A DNA stretch of 64,000 bases from Culex pipiens pallens (lineage: Eukaryota; Arthropoda; Insecta; Diptera; Culicidae), in contig NC_068937.1 of NCBI RefSeq assembly GCF_016801865.2, positions 16,304,595 to 16,368,594 on the forward strand. Direction: 5' to 3'. A program made the translations under genes and the position numbers. The notes beneath the pieces are model-generated. The model did no database searches. It had not been told where the DNA came from and saw only the letters and a list, made by a program, of their open reading frames with translations. Positions 12,801 to 23,480 of the stretch are shown here, one piece after another. Position 1 is the stretch's first letter, and each line of letters begins with the position of its first letter.

Positions 12801-12810
12801 AAAACGTCAA

Positions 12811-13185
12811 GTGACACAGGGAGCAAATTAGCATGAGCATGAGCATGAGCATGAGCATGAGCATGAGCATGAGCATGAGCATGAGCATGAGCATGAGCAT
12901 GAGCATGAGCATGAGCATGAGCATGAGCATGAGCATGAGCATGAGCATGAGCATGAGCATGAGCATGAGCATGAGCATGAGCATGAGCATGAGCATGAGC
13001 ATGAGCATGAGCATGAGCATGAGCATGAGCATGAGCATGAGCATGAGCATGAGCATGAGCATGAGCATGAGCGTGAGCATGAGCATGAGCATGAGCATGA
13101 GCATGAGCATGAGCAGGAGCAGGAGCAGGAGCATGAGCATGAGCATGAGCATGAGCAGGACACGAGTGACTCAGGGAGCAAATTA
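12811..13185. repeat. (GAGCAT)n hexamer array flanked by 20-bp direct repeats
   Basis: A nearly pure hexamer array runs from 12831 to about 13157, with one GAGCGT unit and three GAGCAG variants near its right end. The sequence just left of it (12811-12830) is repeated just right of it (13166-13185) with 19 of 20 bases equal. Such flanking copies look like the target duplication of a retroposition. Read on the minus strand the unit is ATGCTC, close to the TATGCT tail of the retroposon at 38791-39824. The Met-Ser, Leu-Met and Ser-Cys frames through it are artefacts. Confidence 0.85.
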
Positions 13186-14786
13186 AAATTAAAAATAAAC
13201 AATCTTTCTGCTATAAACACTTTATGATAAATTTGAAATCTCTCAATTTTACCATTCGAATTCAAACTACCTTCGGTATTTCCTCTCTCAAATATTGTTG
13301 TCCCAATTCATCACCCAAAGATTAAACGTCACTCAGCACAATCCGGCAGTCGCATGACAAATATATTTTACCCGATTAAAACGGTAACCTGTGACTTAAG
13401 AAGGTACCACAAACAAAAGCGGAGACCTGCGGCCTCAGTGACTGACGATGCAGCCATTATCTTGGAAAGTGGTCTTCAATTTGTTTCTCATCGCCGGAGA
13501 GTTGTTTTTTTGCCTGGCCCGAACTAATAAACATACAACCCATAACCGCACAGAACCGAACCGCACAAATCCTTGGGACAGCAATCAATTAATCATTCCC
13601 TGGGACTCGTGAGCCTTATTTTGTGTAAAAGAAGAAAAAAAATCGGGGATGAAAAAGCGACAAGAACACGCCTCTGCACCAGACTTTATGTTTTAAAATG
13701 TTAATTGAAATTGTAATGATGAGATTAATAGGGTTTTCCGATGTCTTTTATTTCTAAAAAAAATCGAAATTCTATAAAATCTTCCCAAGATCAGAATATC
13801 TTAAACAAAAAATGTTAACCAACCCTATTGCCCCCGCCGACACTGTCACGAGCCCTCCAGGAGTACGTGTGACATTATACATGCGAAAAGCGACGGCAGT
13901 TTGTCGATAAAACTGGTGACTTTGACTTCCAAGAGAGAACGAACTCAGGCATTATGCGCGCGCGGCGGTCGCACTTTACAAATTAATTAACGAACCTTAT
14001 AAAGGACTTTTTTTCGGGTGGAAGATGCCCAAGAGTCTTGAGCATCGGTGTTGTAAGTTGTGAGGCAAGACGATGTACCTACAGCAAAGAGCGAAAGATT
14101 TATTGTGTTCGTTTCATCGCGATATATCATTGAAAGTAGATGAATAATTCAGTGCTTTCATGTAAAGCGAGTGTAGTCTTTTTTGTCAATGAATGAAATG
14201 TTAATGAATTTGTCGATTATTATACACTGAAGTAGTTCCAATGAACATAATCGTTTAATATCCCACTGAGAATTTGCAAATCACATTTTTATGAAATTTT
14301 CCTGATTAAAAAAACAATTCTTCGATCCTCTTTCCTACACGATCATCACTGGTGACATTAGCTCTGGAAATTCTTGTACAAACCTTCGGATAATCGAGTC
14401 TATGCTGTATTAGTAGATGAAGATGACTTTTAAAACAATTCCACTAATTATTTGTTTAAAATGTTCTTCTGTCTAGATATATAAGGAACTAAATTGTACT
14501 GAAAAAAAAAGATTTTTGGAAGACTTTTTACATTTCATTTTAAAGCCAAGTACGGAGCTCGGAAGGAACGCGGTCAAGGATGTTGCAAATTCTTTTCGTT
14601 AAACAAATTATAACATTTAAAAAATAAAAAATAACTTCAAAAATGTTTAAATCAGAAACTCAATACATATATTAAAAATTGAACACATTTATCTCCTAGA
14701 ATTCTACAATACTAAAATTAAAAAATAGTTATCATGTTCTGATTTTTTTTAAATTTTTTTATTTCTAAAATTATTTTTTTGGTTAA
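13186..14786. other. Mostly unique DNA; no gene supported
   Basis: 13200-14250 has balanced composition, with a short GC-rich patch near 13955-13970 (GCGCGCGCGGCGG). 14560-14786 becomes AT-rich. I see no long frame, RNA gene or clear element boundary. Regulatory DNA is possible, but nothing in the sequence proves it. Confidence 0.5.
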
Positions 14787-15123
14787 CGGTGCACATCAAC
14801 TAGAGCTTTTGCACCCAGATTTTTGTTATAGACATTTAAGTATCTTCAAAACTACGGGAACTATCGATATGATTTTTTATTCATCCCCTAAAGTACTGCC
14901 CACAAAGTAATTTACAACAGATTTTATCTAATTTTACAATCCCGTTGTTGCAGGATTGGGTCCGTAAGTTTGACAATTTTGGAATAAAATGACTACAACC
15001 AGACGTGCATCGGCACTCAATAGCACTTCACCACATTTTGAGATGATTGCCTTAGAAAAACTGTCAAGTGCTATTGAGTGCCGATGCACGTCTGACTACA
15101 ACTTCCTTCGTTGCTGTGCACCC
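14787..15123. mobile_element. piggyBac-like MITE with internal hairpin
   Basis: It is flanked by TTAA on both sides (14783-14786 and 15124-15127), the target site of piggyBac elements. The ends are imperfect inverted copies (CGGTGCACATCAAC and, on the other side, GGGTGCACAGCAAC). Inside is a second, perfect 29-bp inverted repeat (15000-15028 against 15066-15094) with a 37-nt loop, containing GTGCATCGGCACTC. At 337 bp it is too short for a transposase. Confidence 0.75.
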
Positions 15124-15431
15124 TTAAATGCTTAAGAATTCTTTTTTATAATTGATGTTCTTGATTCAATTTTATGAAAAAAAAACTAAAAGCATAAATA
15201 TTTGTATTTTTGGATTTGTTAGTTTCAGACGTATAAAAAATCCATTCTCAAATTATCGAAATTTGACATTTAAAAAATCCTGAATACTAAGTTTTTTATC
15301 ATTTTTTGAATTTCTAAATTTATTATTTTTTTGGTTCAATTCATCAGATTTTTTTTTATATTTTTATTATCGAAGTTATTGATTCCTTAAATATTGATTT
15401 TTTTTTAATTTTTTTATTCCTATTTTGAAAA

Positions 15432-17037
15432 CCGTGGTGTAGGGGTAAGCGTGGTTGCCTCTCACCCAGTCGGCCTGGGTTCGATCCCAGACGGTCCTGG
15501 TGGCATTTTTCGAGACGAGATTTGTCTGACCACGCCTTCCGTCGGACGGGAAGTAAATGTTGTCCCCGGACTAACCTAAAAAAGGTTAGGTCGTTAGCTC
15601 AGTCCAGGTGTAGGAGTCGTCTCCCTGGGTCCTGCCTCGGTGGAGTCGCTGGTAGGCAGTTGGACTAACAATCCAAAGGTCGTCAGTTCGAATCCTGGGG
15701 TGGATGGAAGCTTAGGTGTAAAAAGAGGTTTGCAATTGCCTCAACAATCAATCCTTAGGACACCTAGTTTCGAGTAGGAATCTCGTAATCGAGAACGCCA
15801 AGGCAATGCTGTAGAGCAGGGGTGAACAAAGTATGGCCCGCGGGCCAAACGTGGCCCGCGAGGTGATATTTTGTGGCCCGCGGACCCATTTTGAATGATC
15901 ATTTAAAATGTCCCGTAGACCACTTGTAAAGTGATTTTATACTTTTTCAAAAATAAGGTTTATTTTAAACTTTTATATGCTTTTTTTATTTTTTGTTAAT
16001 TAAAAAAACCTATTATTTATATTGTGATCCCCACTTTAGGATACAAATAATTTGTTCAAAAAATTTTATAATTAAAACAATTTTACACGTTTCAATGTAC
16101 GTGGAACTAGTAAATATCGTCAAAATGTTCATCAAAAATTTTTGGAAATATTTAAAAAAAAAACGTTCAAATTTGACTTAGAATTCTGTAATGGTTGCAA
16201 AAATATAAGTTTTCTTCATTAATTTGCAAGCCATAATGACCCTTTTATGAACTGACCCTCAAATTTACATTGCACTTCAGGATTCGAACGTAGATAACGA
16301 ATCTGATTCACTACCAACTGATTCAGGCAGACAAACGGACGATCAAGTTTGTTGCAAATATTTTACAAAGCTTTCGGAGCAAAAAAATATTTTCAAAAAA
16401 CTTTAAAAAATTAAACTTAAATGCAATCAGCTGAAATTTATTAAATATGCATTCCTTTGCATTCGAGCATGTTGGGGTTTACTAAAAATAATTTGAATTT
16501 TAGTGAATTTTCGATAAAATAAATAAATGTTTTTTCGCTAGATTGGTTTATTTTGTCGAATCTTATTTTTTTTAAATGATTGCAGTTTAACTATACGGAA
16601 GCTAAAATCATTTTCTTACAATTTTTTTCATTGAAATGTTAAAATTCTGTCTCTCAAAGATTTTTCATAAGCCACACTTTACTTATAGATATAATTACGC
16701 CGTTAGAAGAATTGTTCAACATGTAATGTAACCATTTTCGATACATAAAAAGAAAACTTTTTTTTTGAAAATTTCGGCTAAAAACTTTTTTTTTCAAATA
16801 CCTGAAACAATAAAATAAACAATACCGATAGAAAACCGTTATTTTGTGGTTTCTATTATTTTGAATTGACTTTTTTTAAATAACAGAAATTAAATCTTTT
16901 GAATTAAAATAGCGCAATTTATTTTTTTAAAACCTTTTTTGAAAATTTGGCCCGCAAGCTCATTTGAGCTTCAAATTTGGCCCGGCCTCCAAAAACTTTG
17001 AGCACCCCTGCTGTAGAGCGAATAATTTGATTTGATT
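15432..17037 (+). mobile_element. Dimeric tRNA-derived SINE (Twin-like), interrupted by a hAT element
   Basis: There are two tRNA-like parts in tandem. The first has an A-box-like GTGGTGTAGGGGTAAGCG and B-box GGTTCGATCCC (about 15432-15497). The second has GTCGCTGGTAGGCAGTTGG and B-box AGTTCGAATCC (about 15645-15705). The 3' part ends in TTTGATTTGATTT (17027-17037). A short target duplication, TTTTGAAAA, flanks it (15423-15431 and 17038-17046). The double-tRNA layout is the hallmark reported for Twin in Culex pipiens; naming it so rests on memory, not a search. The body is split at 15816 by the hAT element 15817-17010. Confidence 0.8.
15817..17010. mobile_element. hAT-like non-autonomous transposon inside the SINE
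   Basis: Both ends begin CAGGGGTG (left CAGGGGTGAACAAAGTATGG, right, complemented, CAGGGGTGCTCAAAGTTTTT), followed by GGCCCGCGGGCC-type sequence. A perfect 8-bp duplication, CTGTAGAG, flanks it (15809-15816 and 17011-17018). These are standard hAT features. The interior is AT-rich with only short frames (longest 15993-16181), so no transposase is coded. Confidence 0.9.
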
Positions 17038-17046
17038 TTTTGAAAA

Positions 17047-18087
17047 TTTTAGGAAAAAAATTAAAGCATAAATATCAGTATATTTTAATTTATTAGTTTC
17101 AGCAATAACAAAAATTCTAAGTTTTCAAATTATCGAAATTAAACATTTTAAAATTCCTAAAATCTTTAACTTTTAGTATTAGTGAAATCTTTATTTTTGC
17201 ATTTTAAGATTCTTGAATTTCAAAATTTCTGAACTTCAAAATATTAGAATTTTAAATATATTTTCAGAAATTAAGAAATTGACAATGCAAATTTAGTATT
17301 TGACCAATTTTCAGCGAATCTACACCAATTTTTTTTGCAATTTTCAATTTTATTTTTTAAATGAAAGGTTTAATTTTTATGTTGTATCAATAATTGCAAT
17401 TTGCTTTAAATGCGTTTCCTTACCACAGGTACAATATTGTTCTTTGTATATGATATTTCTGAGTAGGAAAATCAATTGTCTTTCCAATATGTCAAAAACA
17501 TTGATCGGTTTTTTTATTTCATTGTGCCAGTACAGCCAAAACGCTGAAAAAAAACACTTGATAATTTTTGAAAAAAAAAACCGAAAAATCGGTCATTTTT
17601 GAATTTATTAATTTCAAATTTCATGAATTTAAAAATTTATGAATGCTAGAATTTTTCGCAAAATTTTAGAGTTATGAAATATTAAAAATTCTTAAATTTT
17701 CAAATTTTTAGATTTTTGAATTCCGTCATCAGATTGGGTCATACAAAAATGCCAAAAAATATGATCCTATATCACTCCCAGACCCAATGTCACCCCTGAT
17801 GACAGTTCTTTAAAATAAGCAAATCCGAATCATTTGTTTCTTAAAGATTTTTTTTTCTTCAACTTTCGTTTAGAAAGGAAGAAAACGGCTTTGCTTCACT
17901 TATTTTGAAAGTACTTATTTTTTTACAAAAAAGGTTGGCTTTCATGATAGTAAACTAATATTTAAACATATTCTTGAGAATTAAAAAAAAATCCCGGTTC
18001 TGTATAAAAATCCCGGGACGTTCCAGGTAAATACAAATTCCCGAGATTTTTCTGTTTTTTTCCAGGTCTTTCCCGAGGTGGCAACCT
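17047..18087. other. AT-rich spacer with a TCCCGGG-type repeat near its end
   Basis: 17047-17980 is A/T-rich with no supported gene. 17985-18085 carries several AAATCCCGG(G) and TTCCCGAG motifs and ends with GGTGGCAACCTTGG. The same motif family is seen at 63078-63172. It resembles the end of a dispersed element, but I could not set boundaries. Confidence 0.5.
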
Positions 18088-18150
18088 TGGACTCCTAGAT
18101 TTGAGCAGAAACTTGCAATAGAGACCACAAAACACCTGGGAGTCCTTAAA
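18088..18150 (+). repeat. SINE 3' fragment
   Basis: It contains GCAGAAACTTGCAATAGAGA and CCACAAAACACCTGGGAGTC, then AAAGTGGATG. The reverse complement of 42600-42660 carries the same ordered blocks and belongs to a tRNA-derived SINE. Only the 3' body is present here; there are no A or B boxes. Confidence 0.6.
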
Positions 18151-18410
18151 GTGGATGATTTGTTTTGGATATTTTTTTTTAGAGTGGAAGACATCAAAGT
18201 GATCAGAAAATCCGTTCTCAAGATTTTCAGATTTTCAAATATTTTAATAGTTTTTTGTATGAACAGCTGCCAAAATTGTATGGAGTCTTGTATGGACGAA
18301 CTAATTATGCAAAATGTCTTCTTTTGTAATAGAAAAGGTACACACAATGTTTTATCCAAATTAAAAAAAACATTTAAAAAAATTATCGCTCGGTTCGAAA
18401 AACGCTCTTT
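18150..18410 (+). repeat. Module Y repeat, decayed copy
   Basis: It shares GGAAGACATCAAAGTGATC, AACAGCTGCCAAAATTGTAT, GGACGAACTAATTATGCAAA and a following poly-A-rich stretch with 530-770 and with the reverse complement of 60290-60540. More diverged than those two. The open frames over it are repeat-derived. Confidence 0.65.
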
Positions 18411-18518
18411 TGAAAAATTATGTTTTTTTAATGAAATTTAGAAATTTTATAATCACATCTTTATTATTAACAGGGTTCATATTATTTGACATTTTTGAAG
18501 GATTTCATTTTCCTTATA

Positions 18519-18741
18519 CACAGACAGAAAAAAATAATGTAAATTTGGAAGCTGTAATTTTTGAAGGTTGAATATTACCTCTTTTATGTATAATTTTACC
18601 TCAATTTAGACTAAAAAAGTGACATTACACCAGAAAAGTGGTAAAATTACACATTTCCAGAGGTGAAATTACACCTTTTTTTCTGACATAAGAGATGTAC
18701 CCCTTCCCAGATGTAACATGACAGTGATTTTTTTTTCTGTG
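18519..18741. mobile_element. TA-flanked MITE, copy 1
   Basis: Inverted ends CACAGACAGAAAAAAA and, on the other side, CACAGAAAAAAAAA, flanked by TA. The interior alternates blocks such as GGTAAAATTACAC and GGTGAAATTACACC. A truncated second copy in the opposite orientation lies at 36145-36325. TA duplication suggests a Tc1/mariner-mobilised family. Confidence 0.7.
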
Positions 18742-19232
18742 TAAGTATTCTCATCAAACCAGGTTTATTGCAAAACAATATGAAAATTTGACAATAACCA
18801 CACGTCGCCAGCTCAAAGCTACCTTACACCGGTGAGTATGTGGTTCAGGCTACTGAATTACTGACCTTATGTGTCAAATCAACAGACAGGTTTCGCCACC
18901 CGTGAACAATGGGCTCTCCTCTTTCGTTAACTCTTCTTTCATGAATTCCGTTCACCTAAATAACATTCCAGATATGTTTAACAGTGCCGATTGAAAGTTT
19001 TGCAAATATTCGAAAAATCAAGGCTAAGGCTAGGCCCAGTGAAAAAAATAAAATTTAACTCAAAAATTACGAACTCCTCGTCACAGTGTCCTGATGCAAA
19101 CAATGATCGAGCTCGAGCTGTCACAGCCCTGCGAAGTATGTTGGCTGACATATCGGGCAGCCAGTCAAAAAAAACCAGCTAGAAGTCTCCTGACAAAAAA
19201 CTTTTCCTAGAAAGAGACAGGAAACCTGATGC
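18742..19232. other. Spacer upstream of the non-LTR insertion
   Basis: Balanced composition, no supported gene. AAACCTGATGC at 19222-19232 is the left copy of the target duplication of the element that follows. Confidence 0.5.
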
Positions 19233-20648
19233 CACTCAGTCGCCAGCCAGCGACAAGTTAAGACGTGTTTTGCTCGTGTTGTCATCTCGCGTGCTTGGAA
19301 GTTTTTGACAGATGGAGGTGGAGGAATCCTCCGAGGAGGAAGATTTTCGTCCCGTCCGCGGGAATCGGAAGCGGAAGAAGTCCAGCGAGGTCACTGGAAT
19401 CGGCATCGAAGGAGAAAAAGTTGAGAAGACCCTGCTCAACAACAACAAGTTCAGCCCGCTAGCGGATAACAAAAACAACAACAATGCCAGCCCAGCAGGA
19501 GGAGGGGACGCCCCGGCGGTTCCACCACCCGGCCAGTCGGCAGGTAAACAAAAGCAACCACCTTTGGTGGTGAAGAACACCACGGATTTTTACAAGCTCG
19601 TGGCGATAGTGGAAAGTTGTAAATTAGGTTTCAAACCGATTTACAAACTAACCCGATTTGGAACCAAGGTGACCTGCTTCTCTGTCAAAGATTTTGACAA
19701 GTTGCAAGAGCTACTCAAGAAGAAGAAAGTGGAATTCTACACCCACGATCGGCGGAGCGAACGAAATCATCGGGTGGTTCTTCGTGGTTTTCCTGATGAA
19801 CTGAAACCGGACGAGGTCAAGTACCTTCTGAAGAGGGATCTCAAGCTGGACGCGCTGGAGGTGCATATCATCAAGCGGAAGGAAAAGTCCACCGTGGACG
19901 AAACTCCGTACATTGTGGTCTTCCCCAAGGGATACACCAATCTGAAGAAGCTCTCTGCAATGAAAGTTGTGGCAAGCACTATCATCCGGTGGGAGGCCTA
20001 CCGGAACAAGCGGCCGAACGTGACCCAGTGCAGGAACTGCTTGCAGCTGGGTCATGGAACCAGGAACTGTCACCTGAAAGGCAGGTGCAACAACTGTGGG
20101 GGTCCCCACAAGACGGACGAGTGCAAAGTCCAAGAAGCCGAGCCGAAGCGGTGTGCCAACTGCTCTGGAGCCCACGAAGCCACGGACCGCAGCTGCCCTA
20201 AGCGTGCGGACTTCATCCGGAGGCGCCAGCAGGCGTCGAAACCGAAACCGCCGGCAAGGAAGGCGGAGAAGCAGAGTCCAGCAGTTCCGGCGTTTACGCC
20301 GGCGGAGTTCCCTCCGCTGCCGGGCGCAGTTCCGGACGGAAAATCCAAGGATCGCCCTCGTCCCGCAGGAAGCAGCCAAGGTGGCCCCGAGACGGTGGAG
20401 CCACGGAGAAGGAAGCCGGGGAGGTACTCTACAGTTCGGCTGAGCTGTGGGGGATTTTCTCCGAGTACATCGGCAGGTTCAAGACCTGCAAGACCCGCTT
20501 GGACCAAGTAACCCTCGTCAGTTACATGATCTCCAAGTATGGAATTTAAGGAGTTTTTTTTTGTTATTATATATTGTTTTACTGATCCTCGGTCCCAACC
20601 TGGTCACAGCACCTGAAAGGACCTAATAAAAAATAAGTTAAGAAAAAA
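19233..20648 (+). mobile_element. Jockey-type non-LTR retrotransposon, ORF1 only (no ORF2)
   Basis: The element starts CACTCAGTCGCC, has a short 5' UTR (19233-19311), an ORF1 (19312-20511), a 3' UTR and an A-rich tail preceded by AATAAAAAATAAG. AAACCTGATGC is duplicated on both sides (19222-19232 and 20649-20659), so both ends are intact. A full Jockey element would carry a large ORF2 with endonuclease and reverse transcriptase. Here ORF1 runs straight into the 3' UTR. This is either an internally deleted copy or a member of a short non-autonomous family moved by ORF2 supplied elsewhere. The reading frame is largely preserved, so the insertion is fairly young. Confidence 0.85.
19312..20511 (+). 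CDS. Retrotransposon ORF1 (Gag-like) protein with three zinc knuckles
   Basis: The frame is 399 codons. The first 85 residues are acidic, then lysine- and Asn/Gly/Pro-rich. Residues 85-225 look like the RNA-binding region usual before the knuckles in Jockey-clade ORF1 (a PRE_C2HC-like stretch, with HRVVLRGFPDEL near residue 158). Three cysteine/histidine knuckles follow: C-X2-C-X4-H-X4-C starting at Cys240, C-X2-C-X3-H-X4-C at about 259, and C-X2-C-X3-H-X6-C at about 281. The C-terminus is Pro/Arg-rich. Such proteins bind the element's RNA and form particles used in retrotransposition. The start ATG follows an 80-nt leader. From about residue 362 the frame seems shifted: reading from 20397 in another frame gives ELWGIFSEYIG and runs to a stop at 20546-20548, which looks more like the usual ORF1 end. 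No ORF2 follows. The call is firm for the family; the subfamily is not assigned. Confidence 0.85.
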   Translation: MEVEESSEEEDFRPVRGNRKRKKSSEVTGIGIEGEKVEKTLLNNNKFSPLADNKNNNNASPAGGGDAPAVPPPGQSAGKQKQPPLVVKNTTDFYKLVAIVESCKLGFKPIYKLTRFGTKVTCFSVKDFDKLQELLKKKKVEFYTHDRRSERNHRVVLRGFPDELKPDEVKYLLKRDLKLDALEVHIIKRKEKSTVDETPYIVVFPKGYTNLKKLSAMKVVASTIIRWEAYRNKRPNVTQCRNCLQLGHGTRNCHLKGRCNNCGGPHKTDECKVQEAEPKRCANCSGAHEATDRSCPKRADFIRRRQQASKPKPPARKAEKQSPAVPAFTPAEFPPLPGAVPDGKSKDRPRPAGSSQGGPETVEPRRRKPGRYSTVRLSCGGFSPSTSAGSRPARPAWTK

Positions 20649-20659
20649 AAACCTGATGC

Positions 20660-23114
20660 AAACAAACGTCCAGCTGTCATGTAAACATACTTTGAATGTG
20701 TTGGTAAATTTGTGACTAGAAAGCCTTATTAAAAAGAAGCATAAAACCATTTCGACTATTCAAACAAGTTGAAATTTTGACATGGTAGTAACACCTTCAA
20801 CTCGCACTCTTGAACTCTACACGCGACATCACTTCATAGTGGCGACGACATCACCCGACCTCTGCGGCTGTCGCCGATGATGCTATTGATATTTAAATTA
20901 GGTTCCGTCCCACACTCTAAATTAATTTCGAGCGTAAAAAGGTAAGTCTGCGGTCACGCCTTCACGGGAGGTAATAACCACACAAAAACAAGAACAACAT
21001 TTTTTTTGTGAAGAAAAGTCGATTTTTGAAAGTCGCTGATAAGGTGCGTCCATACAATGTGTACGAGGTAGATCCGAAACAAGTTCCAAATTGGCGCGGA
21101 AAAGAAATTAATCTTCCGATGAGGCCAAGATTAACCGAACCTGCCGTAATGAGCCCACTTGCTGATTCACGAAGAGAAAAAAAGTGGCGATTTATTGTCA
21201 AAGTTAATCGGACAGTCCATGTGGGCACAGCGCGACATCCTCCCGCTGATTGATATGCAAATGTTGAACTTTTGCCAGTAACTTCTTGATGATGGCACTG
21301 ACTCGTTATCTCTCGATTTTTTATTATTTTTTTCGAATTTGGTAGTGATTTCATTAGAATTAAGCTAATGGTAGATCATCAATTTTGTGTCAATAAACAC
21401 GATTTCTGGGCAGGTTGTTCAAAACAAACGATTTTAAAGTATAATTTCTAGAGGATTTAATGAGACAACAACCAGCGCATTTTCAAAATGCAGATGTGAA
21501 AAATTAAAATTGACTTCACAATTTAATGCATTTTTTGTGCATGGATGCTTATTCAGAAGCATTTTTTCGTGACAATTTTTCCCAAAGAAACCTAGCTTAA
21601 AAGATAGTCTGGCAAAATGTCAAATAAACGAGGTTTAACTGTATTGTTGATAAACATTTGCGTTATTGTACTAACCATGTAAACAAATCGATTTTTATGA
21701 ACAATAACACACTTTTTTGTCAAATGTGAAATGTCAAATTGACAAATTTCGTGCGCTGAAATCCCATCCGCCATATTGCCGAATCGTTAAAGGGCAATGT
21801 CACCAACCATGCGACCATTCACGCAGCGTGCCATGACTCAGATTACAGCCGCGGAAATCACGTTTTTTTCGAAAAGTTGTGTTTCCAGCAATTCCAGGGT
21901 AAAACTTCCAATTTACAAGTTCTGGCCGGTTTTGGCTTAATCCCGTAGACACGCACCGCCGCCCGTAAGGTCATCAAAGCGAACTTCACTCTTTTCCACA
22001 CACTTTTACCCGAGCCGAGGGGTAAGTCAATGTCAGAAATGAAATATTCATCACGCCACAAAACGGACGTCCTTTTGTTTTCGTTCTTTTGCGGTCTGTC
22101 ACCGGCAACCGGTAATCAACGCGTCGGCCACCTTCACCTGTTGCGCACGCGGTTCTAGGAGCTGTCATTCCGGATCGTTTTTGACACTTTCGCAGCGGTG
22201 GAGCGCGGGACGTGACTGAATTTAACACCTTCACCGACCGCAGCCGGCAAGACTGGGTCCAATTTCGTAGAAGTTGTTTACATTTTTTGACACCTCCAAA
22301 TCTAGCATGTCATTAAGGCTGCTTTCACATTCTAATTTGGCATTTACCCGATAACGGGTGTTTGACAGTTGCGGACGCCGTTCTGGCATTTCCTGCTTTC
22401 TGCATTCTTCTCGTTGCGCAAGATGTGCCCACTTTGATTGCAACCAACAATACCCATTATTGTCGCCACGCAGCTCCGTATTACTGGGTCACCGCCGCCT
22501 ACTCTGGTTCTTGGCGGATCGGATCGTCCGCAAGACAAGTGGCCTCCTTTGATGGTGCAGCGATACTTTTCACCTTTTCCAAGCCGGCGCGTGAAACGTT
22601 GGCTAAATGTCACCAACCCCAAGCGCGGACGGACAGGATGTGGTGCATCGGTAACTAAATTACGCACAGACATGCATTTATCGTGTACTTAAAGGGGGGG
22701 CTACCGCGGTGTAGGGTCTTTCTTTTGTTGTCCCAGGCGCAGGGAGCGAAAAAAATAAGTAGCATCTCGTTAAGGAACACTACTTAAGCGGACAAATTGC
22801 CGACCGTGACTTGTTGAAAATTGATAAAACTTGTTGACAACCTTTGGAAAACAGAGATTATTCTTAATAAAATTGGAGATGGTCCTGGTAGGACCAGCAT
22901 AAGGAGTTCCAATTAACTTGGTCATACGGTAGGGTGACGAAGATCAATTTTGAAGACGCATCAACACCAGTCTACGACTGAGCAACCCCCGGTCGCTGCA
23001 GGTGTTATTAATGTCAAACTGACAGCTGTCAAAACACAAATCTGATTCTTGAGTCTTGAATACCGTTCTATGGCATAGTACACGGCAAGGTCCCATTTTC
23101 GAGGATCATCTTTT

Positions 23115-23115
<1 letters not shown>
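20660..23115. other. Unique, balanced DNA; possible regulatory or first-exon sequence
   Basis: No long frame with a recognisable domain. Two plus-strand donor-like sites (AAAAAGGTAAGT at 20936 and GAGGGGTAAGT at 22017) occur without a matching acceptor or coding frame. 21780-22260 has balanced composition with CpG-containing stretches. It may be intronic or 5' flanking DNA of a gene outside the window. The open frames at 22344-22692 on both strands are mutual shadows without support. Confidence 0.45.

Positions 23116-23181
<66 letters not shown>
23116..23181. repeat. (GA)n microsatellite
   Basis: An uninterrupted GA dinucleotide run of about 33 units. The leucine/serine-rich frame crossing it on the minus strand is an artefact. 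Confidence 0.95.
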
Positions 23182-23185
<4 letters not shown>

Positions 23186-23480
23186 TAGTAAGTTGTAAAT
23201 ACCATCGGGGAAATAAATCTGACTGACTTTGGGCGGGGTATAACGACGGAGAGGAGCCATTAAGTATGAAGCATTATACGACAAACAAGATCATGTTCAA
23301 GGATGGGTGGACCCGCGAGCTACCGAACAAAAGTTATGACTTATTTCTTAATGTTTTGCACGCAACGTTGTTGACTTTGGCAAGGGCGATTAATGGTGAA
23401 GACTTGGTGAAGACTGTTGCGAAAAACTGGTTGTAGAACTGTTTTGAAGAAAATTGTTGAAAGAACAACAAAAAACTTAC

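Noticed and set aside
12706..13265. Frames of 117-148 codons of Met-Ser, Leu-Met or Ser-Cys repeats
   Set aside because: Translation of a hexamer microsatellite; all frames are open by composition.
19711..20379. 222-codon minus-strand frame
   Set aside because: Antisense shadow of ORF1, which has clear zinc knuckles on the plus strand.
20936..22026. Plus-strand donor-like sites AAAAAGGTAAGT and GAGGGGTAAGT
   Set aside because: No matching acceptors or coding frames; single donor words occur by chance in this much DNA.
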